A program made the translations under genes and the position numbers. A model generated the notes under the pieces. It was not told the DNA's origin and made no database searches. It saw only the letters and a program-made list of their open reading frames with translations. A stretch of DNA of 45,425 bases from an uncultured Alphaproteobacteria bacterium (lineage in GTDB: Bacteria > Pseudomonadota > Alphaproteobacteria > Caulobacterales > Aquidulcibacteraceae), in NCBI GenBank assembly GCA_902826035.1, contig CADEDG010000010.1, positions 1 to 45,425 on the forward strand, read 5' to 3'. Each line of letters starts with the position of its first letter. Position 1 is the stretch's first letter. Shown here one piece after another: positions 1-8,147 of this stretch.

Positions 1-130
1 TGGCGAGACTGATCACGGGCAGGTCGGCGAGTCCCAGCTCGGCGAGAACCTCGACTCGGCCGGAGGTCCGCCATTGGAAGCAGCGGGTGATACCGAAATC
101 GGGCGGTAGTAATATTGAGGCACCGAGCAT
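1..130 (-). CDS. possible 5' end of an unrecognised gene (partial, runs off the left edge)
   Basis: An open frame starts at an ATG at 130-128 and stays open to base 1, giving about 43 residues that begin MLGASILLPPDFGITRCF and end VLAELGLADLPVISLA. The second half looks protein-like and third positions are GC-rich, but the piece is too short to recognise. No strong ribosome binding site was seen. A small hairpin (CCGAGC/GCTCGG, 124-140) overlaps the start. It may be a spurious frame. Confidence 0.25.
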   Translation of the reverse strand, partial: MLGASILLPPDFGITRCFQWRTSGRVEVLAELGLADLPVISLA

Positions 131-147
131 AGCGCTCGGCGCCGCGC

Positions 148-217
148 TTCGACAGGCTCAGCGTGACGCTGGTTCTGCGCTGGCCTCAGTCGCGATCTGC
201 GTCAGGTTGTCGGAGGC
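148..217. repeat. family A palindromic repeat (TTCGACA-GCTCA type), degenerate copy
   Basis: The left arm TTCGACAGGCTCAGCGTGAC (148-167) is close to copies near 6061, 12733 and 22487. The right arm (about 199-217, core GTCAGGTTGTCGGAGGC) is a decayed version of the GTCAGCTTGTCGAAGGC arm seen elsewhere. It lies between the left-edge ORF and the end of the motB-like gene. The function is unknown; it resembles REP-type intergenic palindromes. Confidence 0.6.
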
Positions 218-260
218 GCCCCATGGCAGCGGGGGCTGCGGCGCTCCAGATAATTAGGCG

Positions 261-1175
261 CTACAGCCCCAAATCAGCCGGCAGCGCCGGGGCTTCGCGC
301 AGCAATGTAATCGCGATGCGGCGATTGCCAGGGAGTGTCGGGTCGTCGGCGAACATCGGCTCAGAATCGGCGCGTCCGGCGATCTGGTAAAACCGGTTCG
401 AGGGGATGCCGCGGCCGGCGAGAATGCGGCGCGCGGCGTCGGCGCGCGCCGCCGAGAGCTCGAAATTGGAGGCGTAGCGCCCGCCCGGCGCCGAGCCGTC
501 GGTGTGGCCGGAAATGGTCATGCGATTGGGCAATTGCTCGATGATCGGCGCAATGGAAGCCAGCAGGCGGCGCGCGCGTTCGTTGGGCTGGGCCTCGCCA
601 GGGCTGAACATGGAGCGGCCTTCCTGGTCCACGATCTGAATGCGCAGGCCCTCAGGGGTCTGTTCGACAATCACGTTGCGCGAAAGCTCGGCCACATCTG
701 GCATGTCCTGCATGGCTTGGCGGATGGCGATTTCGGCACGGGAGAATTCGGCAGTTTCTCGCAGGGTTCGGGCGCGCGAAAGCGAGTCCTCGTTGGGGTT
801 CGTCTGGCCGGCCTGAGCCGTGTCGCTCTCTTTGCCCTTGTCGTTGGCGTTCGACGTGTATTGCGGCTCCGAGGATTGTACGATGGGCGCGGAATGGCCG
901 TGGCGGGCGCCTTCTTCGGCAAAGCTGGTGCCTTCGAGCAGCCCCCCTGCGCCGGAGGAAACCCTGCTGACGCTGGCGGGCGCGAAGAATTCGGCGATGC
1001 CGCGTCTTTGTTCCGGGCTTGTGGTGTTGATCAGCCACATCAGCAGAAAGAACGCCATCATCGCCGTCACAAAGTCGGCATACGCAACTTTCCAGGCGCC
1101 GCCATGATGGCCGCCGCCGACCACCTTCTTGATCTTCTTGATGATGATGGGGCGGGTATTGGTTGCTGACGCCAT
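261..1175 (-). CDS. motB: MotB-type flagellar motor stator protein / OmpA-family peptidoglycan-binding protein
   Basis: This is a stator subunit predicted to anchor a MotA/MotB ion channel to peptidoglycan. The start at 1175 gives MASATNTRP and 304 residues; the frame is open further upstream, but only as a shadow of the opposite-strand gene. A basic, His/Gly-rich N-terminal tail is followed by one membrane helix (about residues 28-50, WKVAYADFVTAMMAFFLLMW). That helix contains Asp34, the position expected to carry the ion. A polar linker (about 60-130) leads to a C-terminal OmpA-like domain (about 180-290) with SGHTDG and the NFELSAARADAARRIL peptidoglycan-binding segment. No motA lies in the window, so this is an orphan copy or the stator genes are dispersed, as in Caulobacter. 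MotB is preferred over a generic OmpA protein because of the helix with Asp34. Confidence 0.88.
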   Translation of the reverse strand: MASATNTRPIIIKKIKKVVGGGHHGGAWKVAYADFVTAMMAFFLLMWLINTTSPEQRRGIAEFFAPASVSRVSSGAGGLLEGTSFAEEGARHGHSAPIVQSSEPQYTSNANDKGKESDTAQAGQTNPNEDSLSRARTLRETAEFSRAEIAIRQAMQDMPDVAELSRNVIVEQTPEGLRIQIVDQEGRSMFSPGEAQPNERARRLLASIAPIIEQLPNRMTISGHTDGSAPGGRYASNFELSAARADAARRILAGRGIPSNRFYQIAGRADSEPMFADDPTLPGNRRIAITLLREAPALPADLGL

Positions 1176-1256
1176 GACTATCGACGCTGGAGGAAAGTCG
1201 CGCATCAATGCCGAAACGGGGTTAAGATGGCGTTTCGAGAAGCGAGAGGATGGGAT

Positions 1257-2126
1257 ATGGCGAAAACCGCTTTCATAGGCCTTGGCGTGATGGGCGCTCC
1301 CATGGCGGGGCACCTCGCTCGCGCTGGGCACGATGTCGCGGTGTACAATCGGACGGAAGATAAGGCGCGCGACTGGGCTCAGCGCTACAAGGGCCGCACC
1401 TATTCCTCGGTGGCGAACGCCGCGCAAGGCGCTGACATCGTGTTTTCCTGCGTGGGCGACGATCGCGACCTCCGCGAAGTGTTCGAGGCGGCGGCGTCGA
1501 CAATGCGGCGCGGAGCCATCTTGGTCGATCACACCACTGCTTCCGCCGAAATCGCGCGCGAACTGGCGGCGAAAGCCGAAGCGCGAGGCTTTGGATTTCT
1601 TGACGCTCCGGTTTCCGGCGGCCAAGCCGGCGCGGAGGCGGGGACGCTGTCGGTGATGGCGGGCGGGGAAGCGAGCGTCTTTGCCGAGGCCGAACCGATC
1701 ATGGCCGCATATGCCAAGAATATGACGCTCGTTGGTCCAGCGGGCGCGGGGCAATTGGCGAAGATGGTTAATCAAATCTGCATTGCCGGCGTGTTGCAAG
1801 GGCTGGCGGAGGGGCTGCACTTCGCCAAACGCGCCGATCTCGACGTGGAGAAGGTGATCGCCGCCATTTCCAAGGGCGCCGCGCAAAGTTGGCAGATGGA
1901 GAACCGCTGGAAAACCATGGTCGAGGGACGTTTCGATTTTGGTTTCGCGGTGGATTGGATGCGCAAGGATTTGGGCCTTGTCCTGGAAGAGGCCGCCCGC
2001 AACGGCGCTAAACTCGAATTGGTGGAAATGGTGAACGATTATTATGCCGATGTTCAAGGCCTGGGCGGGAAACGGTGGGACACGTCGAGTTTAATCGCGC
2101 GGCTTGAACGTTCTCGCGGCGGCTAA
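1257..2126 (+). CDS. NAD(P)-dependent beta-hydroxyacid dehydrogenase (3-hydroxyisobutyrate dehydrogenase family)
   Basis: This is a cytosolic oxidoreductase of the 3-hydroxyisobutyrate / tartronate semialdehyde / 6-phosphogluconate-like family, 289 residues, the usual length. The Rossmann fold opens with GLGVMGAPMA (8-17). The substrate signature is FLDAPVSGGQAGAEAGTLSV (114-133) and the catalytic lysine is K169 in GAGQLAKMVNQ. The start at 1257 is chosen because AGAGGA lies 7-12 bases upstream and the protein then begins MAKTAFIGLG; an in-frame ATG at 1227 would add ten residues that the family lacks. The exact substrate cannot be read from sequence; the family includes succinic semialdehyde and glyoxylate reductases. 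It is divergent from motB, and its function appears unrelated. Confidence 0.85.
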   Translation: MAKTAFIGLGVMGAPMAGHLARAGHDVAVYNRTEDKARDWAQRYKGRTYSSVANAAQGADIVFSCVGDDRDLREVFEAAASTMRRGAILVDHTTASAEIARELAAKAEARGFGFLDAPVSGGQAGAEAGTLSVMAGGEASVFAEAEPIMAAYAKNMTLVGPAGAGQLAKMVNQICIAGVLQGLAEGLHFAKRADLDVEKVIAAISKGAAQSWQMENRWKTMVEGRFDFGFAVDWMRKDLGLVLEEAARNGAKLELVEMVNDYYADVQGLGGKRWDTSSLIARLERSRGG

Positions 2127-2203
2127 ACCTTTCTCAACCTGAATGTGCGATCAATCACGTCTGTGTTGATAAGCCTTGCGCTGGCGCCAGGCGGAGCTGC
2201 GTG

Positions 2204-3106
2204 ATGTCGCCGAAGACAAAAGCCATCCAGTTCCTGGTCTGCGACGAAAACCCCCACACGCGCCGGCTTGTGGCGGACGTGTTGGCGGGCGTGGGGTTCG
2301 AGAAGGTCCAGTTCGCAACCGATGGGATCGATCTGTTGAAGCTAGCGGTTGAGTTCCAGCCGCGCGTGGTCATTACCTCGTCGCGAGTGCCCGGGGTTTC
2401 CGGGCTAGATTTCACCCGCATGATCCGCGGCGGCTACCAGGACCTAAACCGCGCGCTCTCGATTATCGTAATGACTGACACGCCGACGCAGAAATTCATC
2501 GATGCTGCACGCAAATCCGGCGCCGACGAATTGCTGGTGCGCCCCTTCACTGGACAAGCATTGTTGTCGCGTGTCGAAGCCGTGCTGTTGCGGCCGCGCC
2601 GTTTCGTTGAGAGCGTGAATTATGTTGGCCCCTGCCGGCGCCGGCGCATGATGGACGAGTATGGCGGTCCGATGCGACGTTTCACCGATCCGCTGGAGGA
2701 AAACGAGCGCCCCTTGTGGGAAGCCGAGACCAATCGCGAATTGGTCAAGAAGTGCATCACCCGCATCAGCGAATTGGCCGGCGCTCTGACGCCGGGGGAC
2801 CGGCGCAAGCTGCGGGAAGTCTACGCCGCGGTGCAAGACACCGAGCAGCTTGCCGACGACGTGCGAGACCAATTCATGGGCGACGCAGCGCGCTCGCTCG
2901 GCCGCTACATCACCGCGATCGGCGGGTCCGGCGGCGTCGACCAGGATGTGCTCAGCACTCATGTCGACGCCATGCAAAAATTGAGCGTGCTGACATCCGA
3001 ATACCAGGCCGAGCGCGAGGAATTGGTGCTGGGTCTGGTCAAGGTCGTGGACAAACGTCTGGGCCGCAAAGCGGTGGTCGGCGGCGCGCCGCAACGCGCG
3101 GCCTAA
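2204..3106 (+). CDS. receiver-domain protein with a degenerate phosphoacceptor (pseudo-receiver)
   Basis: The protein has 300 residues from the ATG at 2204 (GCGGAG at 2191-2196; a GTG at 2201 is the alternative). Residues 8-128 fold like a CheY receiver: the acidic pair is D14-E15, beta-3 reads RVVITSSRVPGVSG, and beta-4/5 read IIVMTD and LLVRPF. The expected phosphorylated Asp (about residue 59) is Ser and the conserved Lys of the KPF motif is Arg, so phosphotransfer is unlikely by the normal route. A conserved-looking basic segment (VGPCRRRRM, about 142-150) follows. The C-terminal half (about 165-300) is helical and has no recognisable output domain. It is probably a phosphorylation-independent scaffold or regulator; its partner is unknown. 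It stands alone between two convergent or unrelated genes. Confidence 0.75.
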   Translation: MSPKTKAIQFLVCDENPHTRRLVADVLAGVGFEKVQFATDGIDLLKLAVEFQPRVVITSSRVPGVSGLDFTRMIRGGYQDLNRALSIIVMTDTPTQKFIDAARKSGADELLVRPFTGQALLSRVEAVLLRPRRFVESVNYVGPCRRRRMMDEYGGPMRRFTDPLEENERPLWEAETNRELVKKCITRISELAGALTPGDRRKLREVYAAVQDTEQLADDVRDQFMGDAARSLGRYITAIGGSGGVDQDVLSTHVDAMQKLSVLTSEYQAEREELVLGLVKVVDKRLGRKAVVGGAPQRAA

Positions 3107-3109
3107 GGA

Positions 3110-3253
3110 TTATTCGGCGGCGTGCTTGGCGGCTTTGCGCAGCGCGATCTCGCGCTCCAGTCGGTCAAGTCGGCGCACGGTCACCAGTGCGGCGATGGCG
3201 AGAATGCTACCGCTCGCGGCCAAAACTAGCATTGCGGTGTCGTAGGCGCTCAT
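3110..3253 (-). CDS. small single-pass membrane protein, 47 residues
   Basis: It reads MSAYDTAMLVLAASGSILAI onward: one hydrophobic helix (about 6-26), then a charged, amphipathic tail (VRRLDRLEREIALRKAAKHAAE) that could form a short coiled coil. The ATG at 3253 follows GAGAGG closely. It starts inside the end of the 88-residue ORF upstream (47-base overlap in another frame), so translation is probably coupled. I do not recognise the family. It is the last member of the hemB-led minus-strand group. Confidence 0.6.
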   Translation of the reverse strand: MSAYDTAMLVLAASGSILAIAALVTVRRLDRLEREIALRKAAKHAAE

Positions 3254-3473
3254 GGCTCACCTCTCGGCGCAATATAGAGTGCAAATGCGTGAACACGAGA
3301 CCCAAAGTGACCAATAAGATATTCCCCACACTGAGTTCGACGCCACCTGACAGTGGTTGCCACAGCGAGCCCGCGAGCAAAGCATACCCGTAAGTCGTCA
3401 GAATTGCGATAAAGAGCTTTATGCGGATGCGATCCCGGCGTGCTCGCTCTTCCGGATCAACGGCCCAAGTCAT
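3207..3473 (-). CDS. small two-helix membrane protein, 88 residues
   Basis: This is an unrecognised inner-membrane protein. A charged N-terminus (DPEERARRDRIRIK) precedes two hydrophobic helices: about 19-37 (LFIAILTTYGYALLAGSLW) and about 47-65 (LSVGNILLVTLGLVFTHL). The ATG overlaps the hemB stop codon (ATGA), so it is translationally coupled to hemB. Its 3' end overlaps the start of the 47-residue gene. Whether it has any link to heme synthesis is unknown; the position alone suggests co-transcription. Confidence 0.6.
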   Translation of the reverse strand: MTWAVDPEERARRDRIRIKLFIAILTTYGYALLAGSLWQPLSGGVELSVGNILLVTLGLVFTHLHSILRREVSHERLRHRNASFGRER

Positions 3474-4480
3474 CCCAACGCCTCCGCCGCGCGCGGGGCG
3501 AAGTAAGTTATGATCCCGTCAGCGCCGGCGCGTTTGAACGCGGTCAGCGTTTCCAGCATCACTCGCTCTTCGTCGATCCAGCCATTGGCGCCGGCGGCTT
3601 TGATCATCGCGTATTCGCCGGAAACCTGGAACGCGAACGTGGGCAGCCCGAACGCGTCCTTCACCCGGCGCACGATGTCGAGATAGGCCAAGCCCGGCTT
3701 GACCATCAGCATATCTGCGCCCTCCGCGACATCCATGGCGACTTCGCGCAAAGCCTCATCGCTGTTGGCGAGGTCCATCTGGTAGGTGCGTTTATCGCCG
3801 GGATTTTTCACAGAGCCTGTTCCGAGTTTTCCGGAGCCGATGGCGTCGCGGTAGGGCCCATAGAAACCCGAGGCGTACTTGGCCGCATAGGACATGATCA
3901 GCGCATCCTGATGGCCAGCTTCATCCAGCGCCGCACGGATTGCGCCGACGCGCCCGTCCATCATGTCTGAGGGCGCGACGATGTCAGCGCCAGCCTTGAC
4001 CTGGATCAAGGCCTGCTCGGTCAACACTTTTACCGTGTCGTCGTTGAGGATGCGCCCGTCCTTGAGGAGACCGTCGTGTCCATGATCGGTGAACGGATCG
4101 AGCGCGACATCGACCATGATCCCAACTTCGGGCGCGGCCTCCTTCATGGCTTGCACAACGCGGCAAACCAGGCCGTCCGGGTTCAACGCCTCTGTGCCGG
4201 CGGCGTCCTTCTTGGCCGGATCGATATGAGGAAAAACCGCGATCGCCGGGATGCCGACCTTTGCGGCGCGCTTGGCGGCCTTCGCTGCAGCGGCGACCGA
4301 ATAACGCGGCGCAGCCGGCATGGAAGCCACCTCGACCTCCGGCTCGCTGCCCTCGTGGACAACCATTGCCCAGATCAAATCGTCGGCGCTCAAACGATGC
4401 TCGCGCACCAATCGGCGCACCCAATCGGCTTGGCGGAGCCTGCGAGGGCGGGAAGCGGGGTATCTGCCGGCGTAGTTCAT
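3470..4480 (-). CDS. hemB: delta-aminolevulinic acid dehydratase (porphobilinogen synthase)
   Basis: The enzyme condenses two 5-aminolevulinate molecules to porphobilinogen in the cytosol, the second step of the C4 heme pathway. From the ATG at 4480 it has 336 residues; an upstream in-frame start would add five unneeded residues. The N-terminal RPRRLRQADW motif is typical. The Schiff-base lysines are K201 (SYAAKYASGFYGPYRDA) and K261 (MVKPGLAYLD). The segment that carries three zinc cysteines in zinc-type enzymes reads VDVALDPFTDHGHDG (123-137), with Asp/Ala instead, so this is the non-zinc, Mg2+-stimulated or metal-independent class known in alphaproteobacteria. It is divergent from hemA, the preceding enzyme of the pathway, and followed by two overlapping small membrane ORFs. 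Confidence 0.96.
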   Translation of the reverse strand: MNYAGRYPASRPRRLRQADWVRRLVREHRLSADDLIWAMVVHEGSEPEVEVASMPAAPRYSVAAAAKAAKRAAKVGIPAIAVFPHIDPAKKDAAGTEALNPDGLVCRVVQAMKEAAPEVGIMVDVALDPFTDHGHDGLLKDGRILNDDTVKVLTEQALIQVKAGADIVAPSDMMDGRVGAIRAALDEAGHQDALIMSYAAKYASGFYGPYRDAIGSGKLGTGSVKNPGDKRTYQMDLANSDEALREVAMDVAEGADMLMVKPGLAYLDIVRRVKDAFGLPTFAFQVSGEYAMIKAAGANGWIDEERVMLETLTAFKRAGADGIITYFAPRAAEALG

Positions 4481-4552
4481 GCGAACCGCTCGCAACTAGA
4501 GGCGCGGAAGTGCGCGTTAGCGTCTCAGTTACCTTGTTGGACGGAAACATCC

Positions 4553-4558
4553 TATAAT
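4553..4558 (+). promoter_or_regulatory. -10 box candidate for hemA
   Basis: A perfect TATAAT lies 41 bases upstream of the hemA GTG start, in the 119-base hemB/hemA divergent spacer. No convincing -35 hexamer at 16-18 bases was found, so this is a candidate only. The minus-strand promoter for hemB must lie in the same spacer. Confidence 0.4.
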
Positions 4559-4599
4559 GTCTCGTCGCGCGATTTGCCGCGTGGGAAGGCGATTACCCA

Positions 4600-5823
4600 G
4601 TGAGAGACCAGGACAAGCAGGTCTTTGAGGACGCCGTCGCGGCCATTCGCGACGAGGGCCGCTACCGTGTGTTCGCCGACATTATGCGCGAGCGGGGCCG
4701 TTTTCCACGGGCGCGCTTGCGCCTGGAGAACGGGCAGAGCCGCGAGATCGTGGTTTGGTGCTCGAACGATTATCTCGGTCAGGGCCAGAGCCCGGAAGTG
4801 CTCGACGCCGCCCATGCGGCGCTCGACAGGGTGGGCGCAGGCGCAGGCGGCACCCGCAATATTTCCGGTACAACTTCTTATCACGTCGATCTCGAGCGCG
4901 AACTTGCATCACTTCACGGCAAGGAAGGGGCGCTGCTGTTCACATCGGGCTACGTGTCCAACGACGCCACACTGTCTACGTTGGCGAAGCTGTTCCCGGA
5001 TTTGTGGATTTTCTCTGACGCGCAAAATCACGCCTCGATGATCGAAGGCATCAAGCGGGCCAAGTGCGAGCGCCGTGTGTTCCGCCACAACGATTTGCAG
5101 CATCTGGAGGCGCTGATCAACGAAGCGCCCGCGCACGCACCGAAGCTGATCGCGTTCGAAAGCGTCTATTCGATGGACGGCGACACCGCGCCGATCGAAG
5201 CGATGTGCGATATCGCCGAAGCATACGGAGCGATGACCTACCTCGATGAGGTTCACGGCGTCGGCCTCTACGGCGAACATGGCGGGGGCGTCGCTGAGCG
5301 CGATGGCGTCATGCACCGCGTCGATTTCATCGAAGGCACATTGGCGAAGGCGTTTGGAACCATGGGCGGTTATGTGACCGGCCCAGCCATCGCCATCGAC
5401 GCTATTCGCTCGGCCGCTTCGGGCTTTATCTTCACCACCTCGCTCGCGCCTTCGATCGCGGCGGCAGCTTTGGAGAGCGTGCGTATCGTCAAGGCCTGCC
5501 CGCATATGCGTGACCGCTTGGCCGAACGCTCTGAGCGTTTGAAGGCAATGCTTAAGGAGGCCGGGTTGCCGGTAATGGCTGAATCCACAACCCACATTGT
5601 TCCCGTGCTGGTGGGCGATGCGGCGTTGTGCAAGCTGATTTCCGACAAGCTGTTGTACGAGCATGGTGTGTACGTACAGCCGATCAATTACCCCACAGTG
5701 GCGCGCGGCGCCGAGCGATTGCGTTTCACGCCATCGCCTTTCCATGACGACGCACTGATGGAAGCCCTAGTGAAATCCCTCCGCGAAGTGTGGGCGGAGG
5801 TGATGCAGGGGCGCGCGGCGTGA
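4600..5823 (+). CDS. hemA: 5-aminolevulinate synthase
   Basis: This PLP enzyme condenses glycine and succinyl-CoA to 5-aminolevulinate, the committed step of heme and corrin synthesis in alphaproteobacteria. It has 407 residues, the normal length. The GTG start at 4600 is supported by GGGAAGG at 4583-4589 and by the family N-terminus ([13 protein letters not shown]). Visible motifs are the substrate/CoA-site [13 protein letters not shown] (80-92), the cofactor aspartate in [12 protein letters not shown] (214-225) and the PLP lysine K250 in [13 protein letters not shown]. It is divergent from hemB. Its stop codon overlaps the start of the following small gene (GTGA), so the two are co-translated. 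Confidence 0.97.
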   Translation: MRDQDKQVFEDAVAAIRDEGRYRVFADIMRERGRFPRARLRLENGQSREIVVWCSNDYLGQGQSPEVLDAAHAALDRVGAGAGGTRNISGTTSYHVDLERELASLHGKEGALLFTSGYVSNDATLSTLAKLFPDLWIFSDAQNHASMIEGIKRAKCERRVFRHNDLQHLEALINEAPAHAPKLIAFESVYSMDGDTAPIEAMCDIAEAYGAMTYLDEVHGVGLYGEHGGGVAERDGVMHRVDFIEGTLAKAFGTMGGYVTGPAIAIDAIRSAASGFIFTTSLAPSIAAAALESVRIVKACPHMRDRLAERSERLKAMLKEAGLPVMAESTTHIVPVLVGDAALCKLISDKLLYEHGVYVQPINYPTVARGAERLRFTPSPFHDDALMEALVKSLREVWAEVMQGRAA

Positions 5824-6041
5824 CCGGTCGGTTGCAGCGCGAGGTGATTTTTGAAATCGCCCGGCTGGGGGATCTGCAACGCGTCGCTGCGATTGATGTC
5901 GCAACCGGAACGGAAGTGGTGATCCAGGCGCCGGCAAACGCCGCTCTGGTGGATGTGCGCGCGCTGGCGCTGCGCAAGCTGGAGCGGGTGCTGGGCGAAG
6001 TGGAACCCGCGCCGGCGCCGGCACGAGGCAAGCTGATCTAG
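5820..6041 (+). CDS. DUF6898-type small protein linked to hemA
   Basis: The product is a 73-residue soluble protein starting at GTG 5820, which overlaps the hemA TGA. The sequence [20 protein letters not shown], then [13 protein letters not shown] and [13 protein letters not shown], fits the DUF6898 pattern that I recall directly behind hemA in many alphaproteobacteria. Function is unknown. The ten C-terminal residues are a Pro/Ala tail ([12 protein letters not shown]). Translational coupling suggests a role tied to 5-aminolevulinate synthase, which is inference. Confidence 0.7.
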   Translation: MTGRLQREVIFEIARLGDLQRVAAIDVATGTEVVIQAPANAALVDVRALALRKLERVLGEVEPAPAPARGKLI

Positions 6042-6060
6042 CGCAAGCAGGGGTGCGGCC

Positions 6061-6111
6061 TTCGACACGCTCAGGCTGACGAAGAATGGCGTCATGCTGA
6101 GCTTGTCGAGG
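6061..6111. repeat. family A palindromic repeat
   Basis: An inverted repeat with arms TTCGACACGCTCAGGCTGAC (6061-6080) and GTCATGCTGAGCTTGTCGA (6091-6109), in the 177-base gap between the hemA-linked gene and glyA. It belongs to the same family as the elements at 148, 12733 and 22487. It could form a hairpin in the readthrough transcript. Confidence 0.7.
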
Positions 6112-6218
6112 CGCGACGCCTTGGGGCAGGTTGGCGACGGCTATTGGCGGCCCCGCCCGCCCCTGCTTCCCCCGCTGGGGCCTGCCGCTTATGCTGCGCG
6201 CGAATCCGGAGCGCCTGC

Positions 6219-7517
6219 ATGACCCAGTACGCCGCACAAGCCGCCGAACGCGGTGATTTTTTCAGCGCCACCCTTGCGCGCGCCGATTCCGATGTTGCGA
6301 AGGCGATCGGCGCTGAACTGAAGCGCCAGCAGCGCCAAATCGAGCTGATCGCCTCGGAGAATATCGTTTCGCGCGCGGTGCTGGAAGCGCAGGGCTCGGT
6401 GCTGACCAACAAATACGCAGAAGGCTATCCCGGCCGGCGCTATTATGGCGGCTGCGAACATGTCGATGAAGTTGAGCGCCTTGCCATAGAGCGGGCAAAG
6501 CAATTGTTCGGGTGTACTTTTGCCAACGTGCAGCCCCACTCCGGCGCCAACGCTAACCAGGCCGTGTTCTTCGCGCTGCTGCGGCCGGGCGACAAATTCC
6601 TCGGCATGGACCTCGCCTGCGGGGGTCACCTCACGCACGGCTCGCCAGTGAATATTTCAGGCAAATGGTTCAAGCCGGTCGCCTACGGCGTGCGCGAGGA
6701 CGACCACCTGATCGACTATAGCCAAGTCGCTGAAATAGCACGGCGCGAACAACCGAAGCTGATACTTGCCGGCGCGTCGGCCTATTCGCGGCAGATCGAC
6801 TTCAAGCGTTTCCGCGAGATTGCGGATGAGGTCGGCGCGGTGCTCATGGTGGACATGGCCCATTATGCCGGGCTTATCGCGGGCGGCGTCTATCCTTCGC
6901 CGCTTCCCTATGCGCACGTGGTCACGACGACAACGCACAAAACCCTGCGCGGGCCGCGCGGAGGCATGATCCTCTCCAACGACGAGGAGATCGGCAAGAA
7001 AATCAATTCGGCGGTGTTCCCGGGATTGCAGGGCGGCCCGCTGATGCATGTTATCGCGGCCAAGGCGGTGAGCTTCGGCGAGGCGCTGCAGCCCGAGTTC
7101 AAGACTTACGCGCAACGCACGCTCGACAACGCCCGCGCGCTGGCGGCGCGGCTGATCGAGAACGGCCTCGCGGTGGTTTCCGGCGGCACCGACAGCCATC
7201 TGATGCTGGTGGACCTCCGCCCCAAGCGCGTCACCGGCAAGGCCGGCGAGCAGAGCCTCGAGCGCGCGCTTATCACCTGCAACAAGAACGGCATCCCCTT
7301 CGACCCGGAAAAACCCATGGTCACCTCCGGCGTGCGCCTCGGCTCCCCTGCCTGCACCACCCGAGGCTTCGGCCCAGCTGAGTTCCACGAGGTGGCTGAT
7401 TTGATCTGTGAAACCTTGGATGGCTTGTCCAAGAGCAATGGCGACAATTCTGCGACCGAAGCTGCTGTCGCGGCGAAGGTGGAGGCGCTTACTGCGCGCT
7501 TCCCGATATACAATTGA
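6219..7517 (+). CDS. glyA: serine hydroxymethyltransferase
   Basis: This PLP enzyme interconverts serine plus tetrahydrofolate and glycine plus 5,10-methylene-tetrahydrofolate, supplying one-carbon units and glycine (also the hemA substrate). It has 432 residues from the ATG at 6219; the frame is open 75 bases further upstream, but that part does not match the family. Motifs are [20 protein letters not shown] (41-60), [17 protein letters not shown] (70-86) and the PLP lysine K241 in [17 protein letters not shown]. The order glyA-nrdR-rib genes is conserved in alphaproteobacteria. The spacing to nrdR is 42 bases. Confidence 0.97.
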   Translation: MTQYAAQAAERGDFFSATLARADSDVAKAIGAELKRQQRQIELIASENIVSRAVLEAQGSVLTNKYAEGYPGRRYYGGCEHVDEVERLAIERAKQLFGCTFANVQPHSGANANQAVFFALLRPGDKFLGMDLACGGHLTHGSPVNISGKWFKPVAYGVREDDHLIDYSQVAEIARREQPKLILAGASAYSRQIDFKRFREIADEVGAVLMVDMAHYAGLIAGGVYPSPLPYAHVVTTTTHKTLRGPRGGMILSNDEEIGKKINSAVFPGLQGGPLMHVIAAKAVSFGEALQPEFKTYAQRTLDNARALAARLIENGLAVVSGGTDSHLMLVDLRPKRVTGKAGEQSLERALITCNKNGIPFDPEKPMVTSGVRLGSPACTTRGFGPAEFHEVADLICETLDGLSKSNGDNSATEAAVAAKVEALTARFPIYN

Positions 7518-7559
7518 CGGCGTGGCGGCGCTGATTCGGCGCACGCACGGAGGTCGCAC

Positions 7560-8036
7560 ATGCGCTGCCCGTTTTGTTCCAACGAGGATACGCAGGTAAA
7601 GGACAGTAGGCCCACGGAGGACGGCGCAGCTATTCGCCGTCGCCGCCAGTGCGACAAGTGTGGCTCTCGCTTCACCACGTTCGAGCGCGTGCAGCTGCGC
7701 GATCTTGTTGTGCTCAAGCGCTCCGGTCGCCGTGCGCCGTTCGATCGTGACAAGCTCGCCCGCTCCCTCGCTATTGCGTTGCGCAAGCGCCCTATCGAGC
7801 AGGACCAGATCGAGCAAATGATTTCCGGCATCGTCCGCAAGCTCGAGAGCCAAGGCGAGAGCGAGGTCACCTCGGGGACTATTGGCGGCATGGTGATGGA
7901 GGCGTTGGCGCAGCTCGATCCGGTGGCTTACGTGCGCTACGCCTCGGTGTATCAGGACTTTCAGGAAACCTCGGATTTCGCCAAATTCATCGAGGAAGCG
8001 CGACAGAAGAAGCGTGGCGGGACGGGCGCGGATTAG
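7560..8036 (+). CDS. nrdR: transcriptional repressor NrdR
   Basis: NrdR represses ribonucleotide reductase genes by binding NrdR boxes in response to ATP/dATP. The 158-residue protein has the zinc ribbon C3-x2-C6 ... C31-x2-C34 ([16 protein letters not shown]) and an ATP-cone domain (about 49-139, [19 protein letters not shown] onward). A strong GGAGGT at 7549-7554 sits 5 bases before the ATG. It lies between glyA and the riboflavin genes, its usual place. No NrdR box was sought genome-wide; none is obvious in this window. Confidence 0.96.
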   Translation: MRCPFCSNEDTQVKDSRPTEDGAAIRRRRQCDKCGSRFTTFERVQLRDLVVLKRSGRRAPFDRDKLARSLAIALRKRPIEQDQIEQMISGIVRKLESQGESEVTSGTIGGMVMEALAQLDPVAYVRYASVYQDFQETSDFAKFIEEARQKKRGGTGAD

Positions 8037-8041
8037 CGCAA

Positions 8042-8137
8042 TGGACCGCCAGCGTCCTCGCCGGCCTACGGTGTTGCAACCCACCGCCGCCCGCGCGGTA
8101 GCAAGCGCCGTTTGCCGGCGAGGACGCTGGCGGTCCA
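8042..8137. repeat. family D long palindromic element, copy 1 (before ribD)
   Basis: The element has perfect 24-base inverted arms at 8042-8065 (TGGACCGCCAGCGTCCTCGC, then CGGC) and 8114-8137, with about 48 bases between them that include GGTGTTGCAACCCACCGCC. It fills the nrdR/ribD gap almost entirely. The same family recurs before ribH and before thiL. It could form a large hairpin in mRNA, or be a small non-autonomous palindromic mobile unit. Confidence 0.85.
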
Positions 8138-8147
8138 GAGTACAGCG

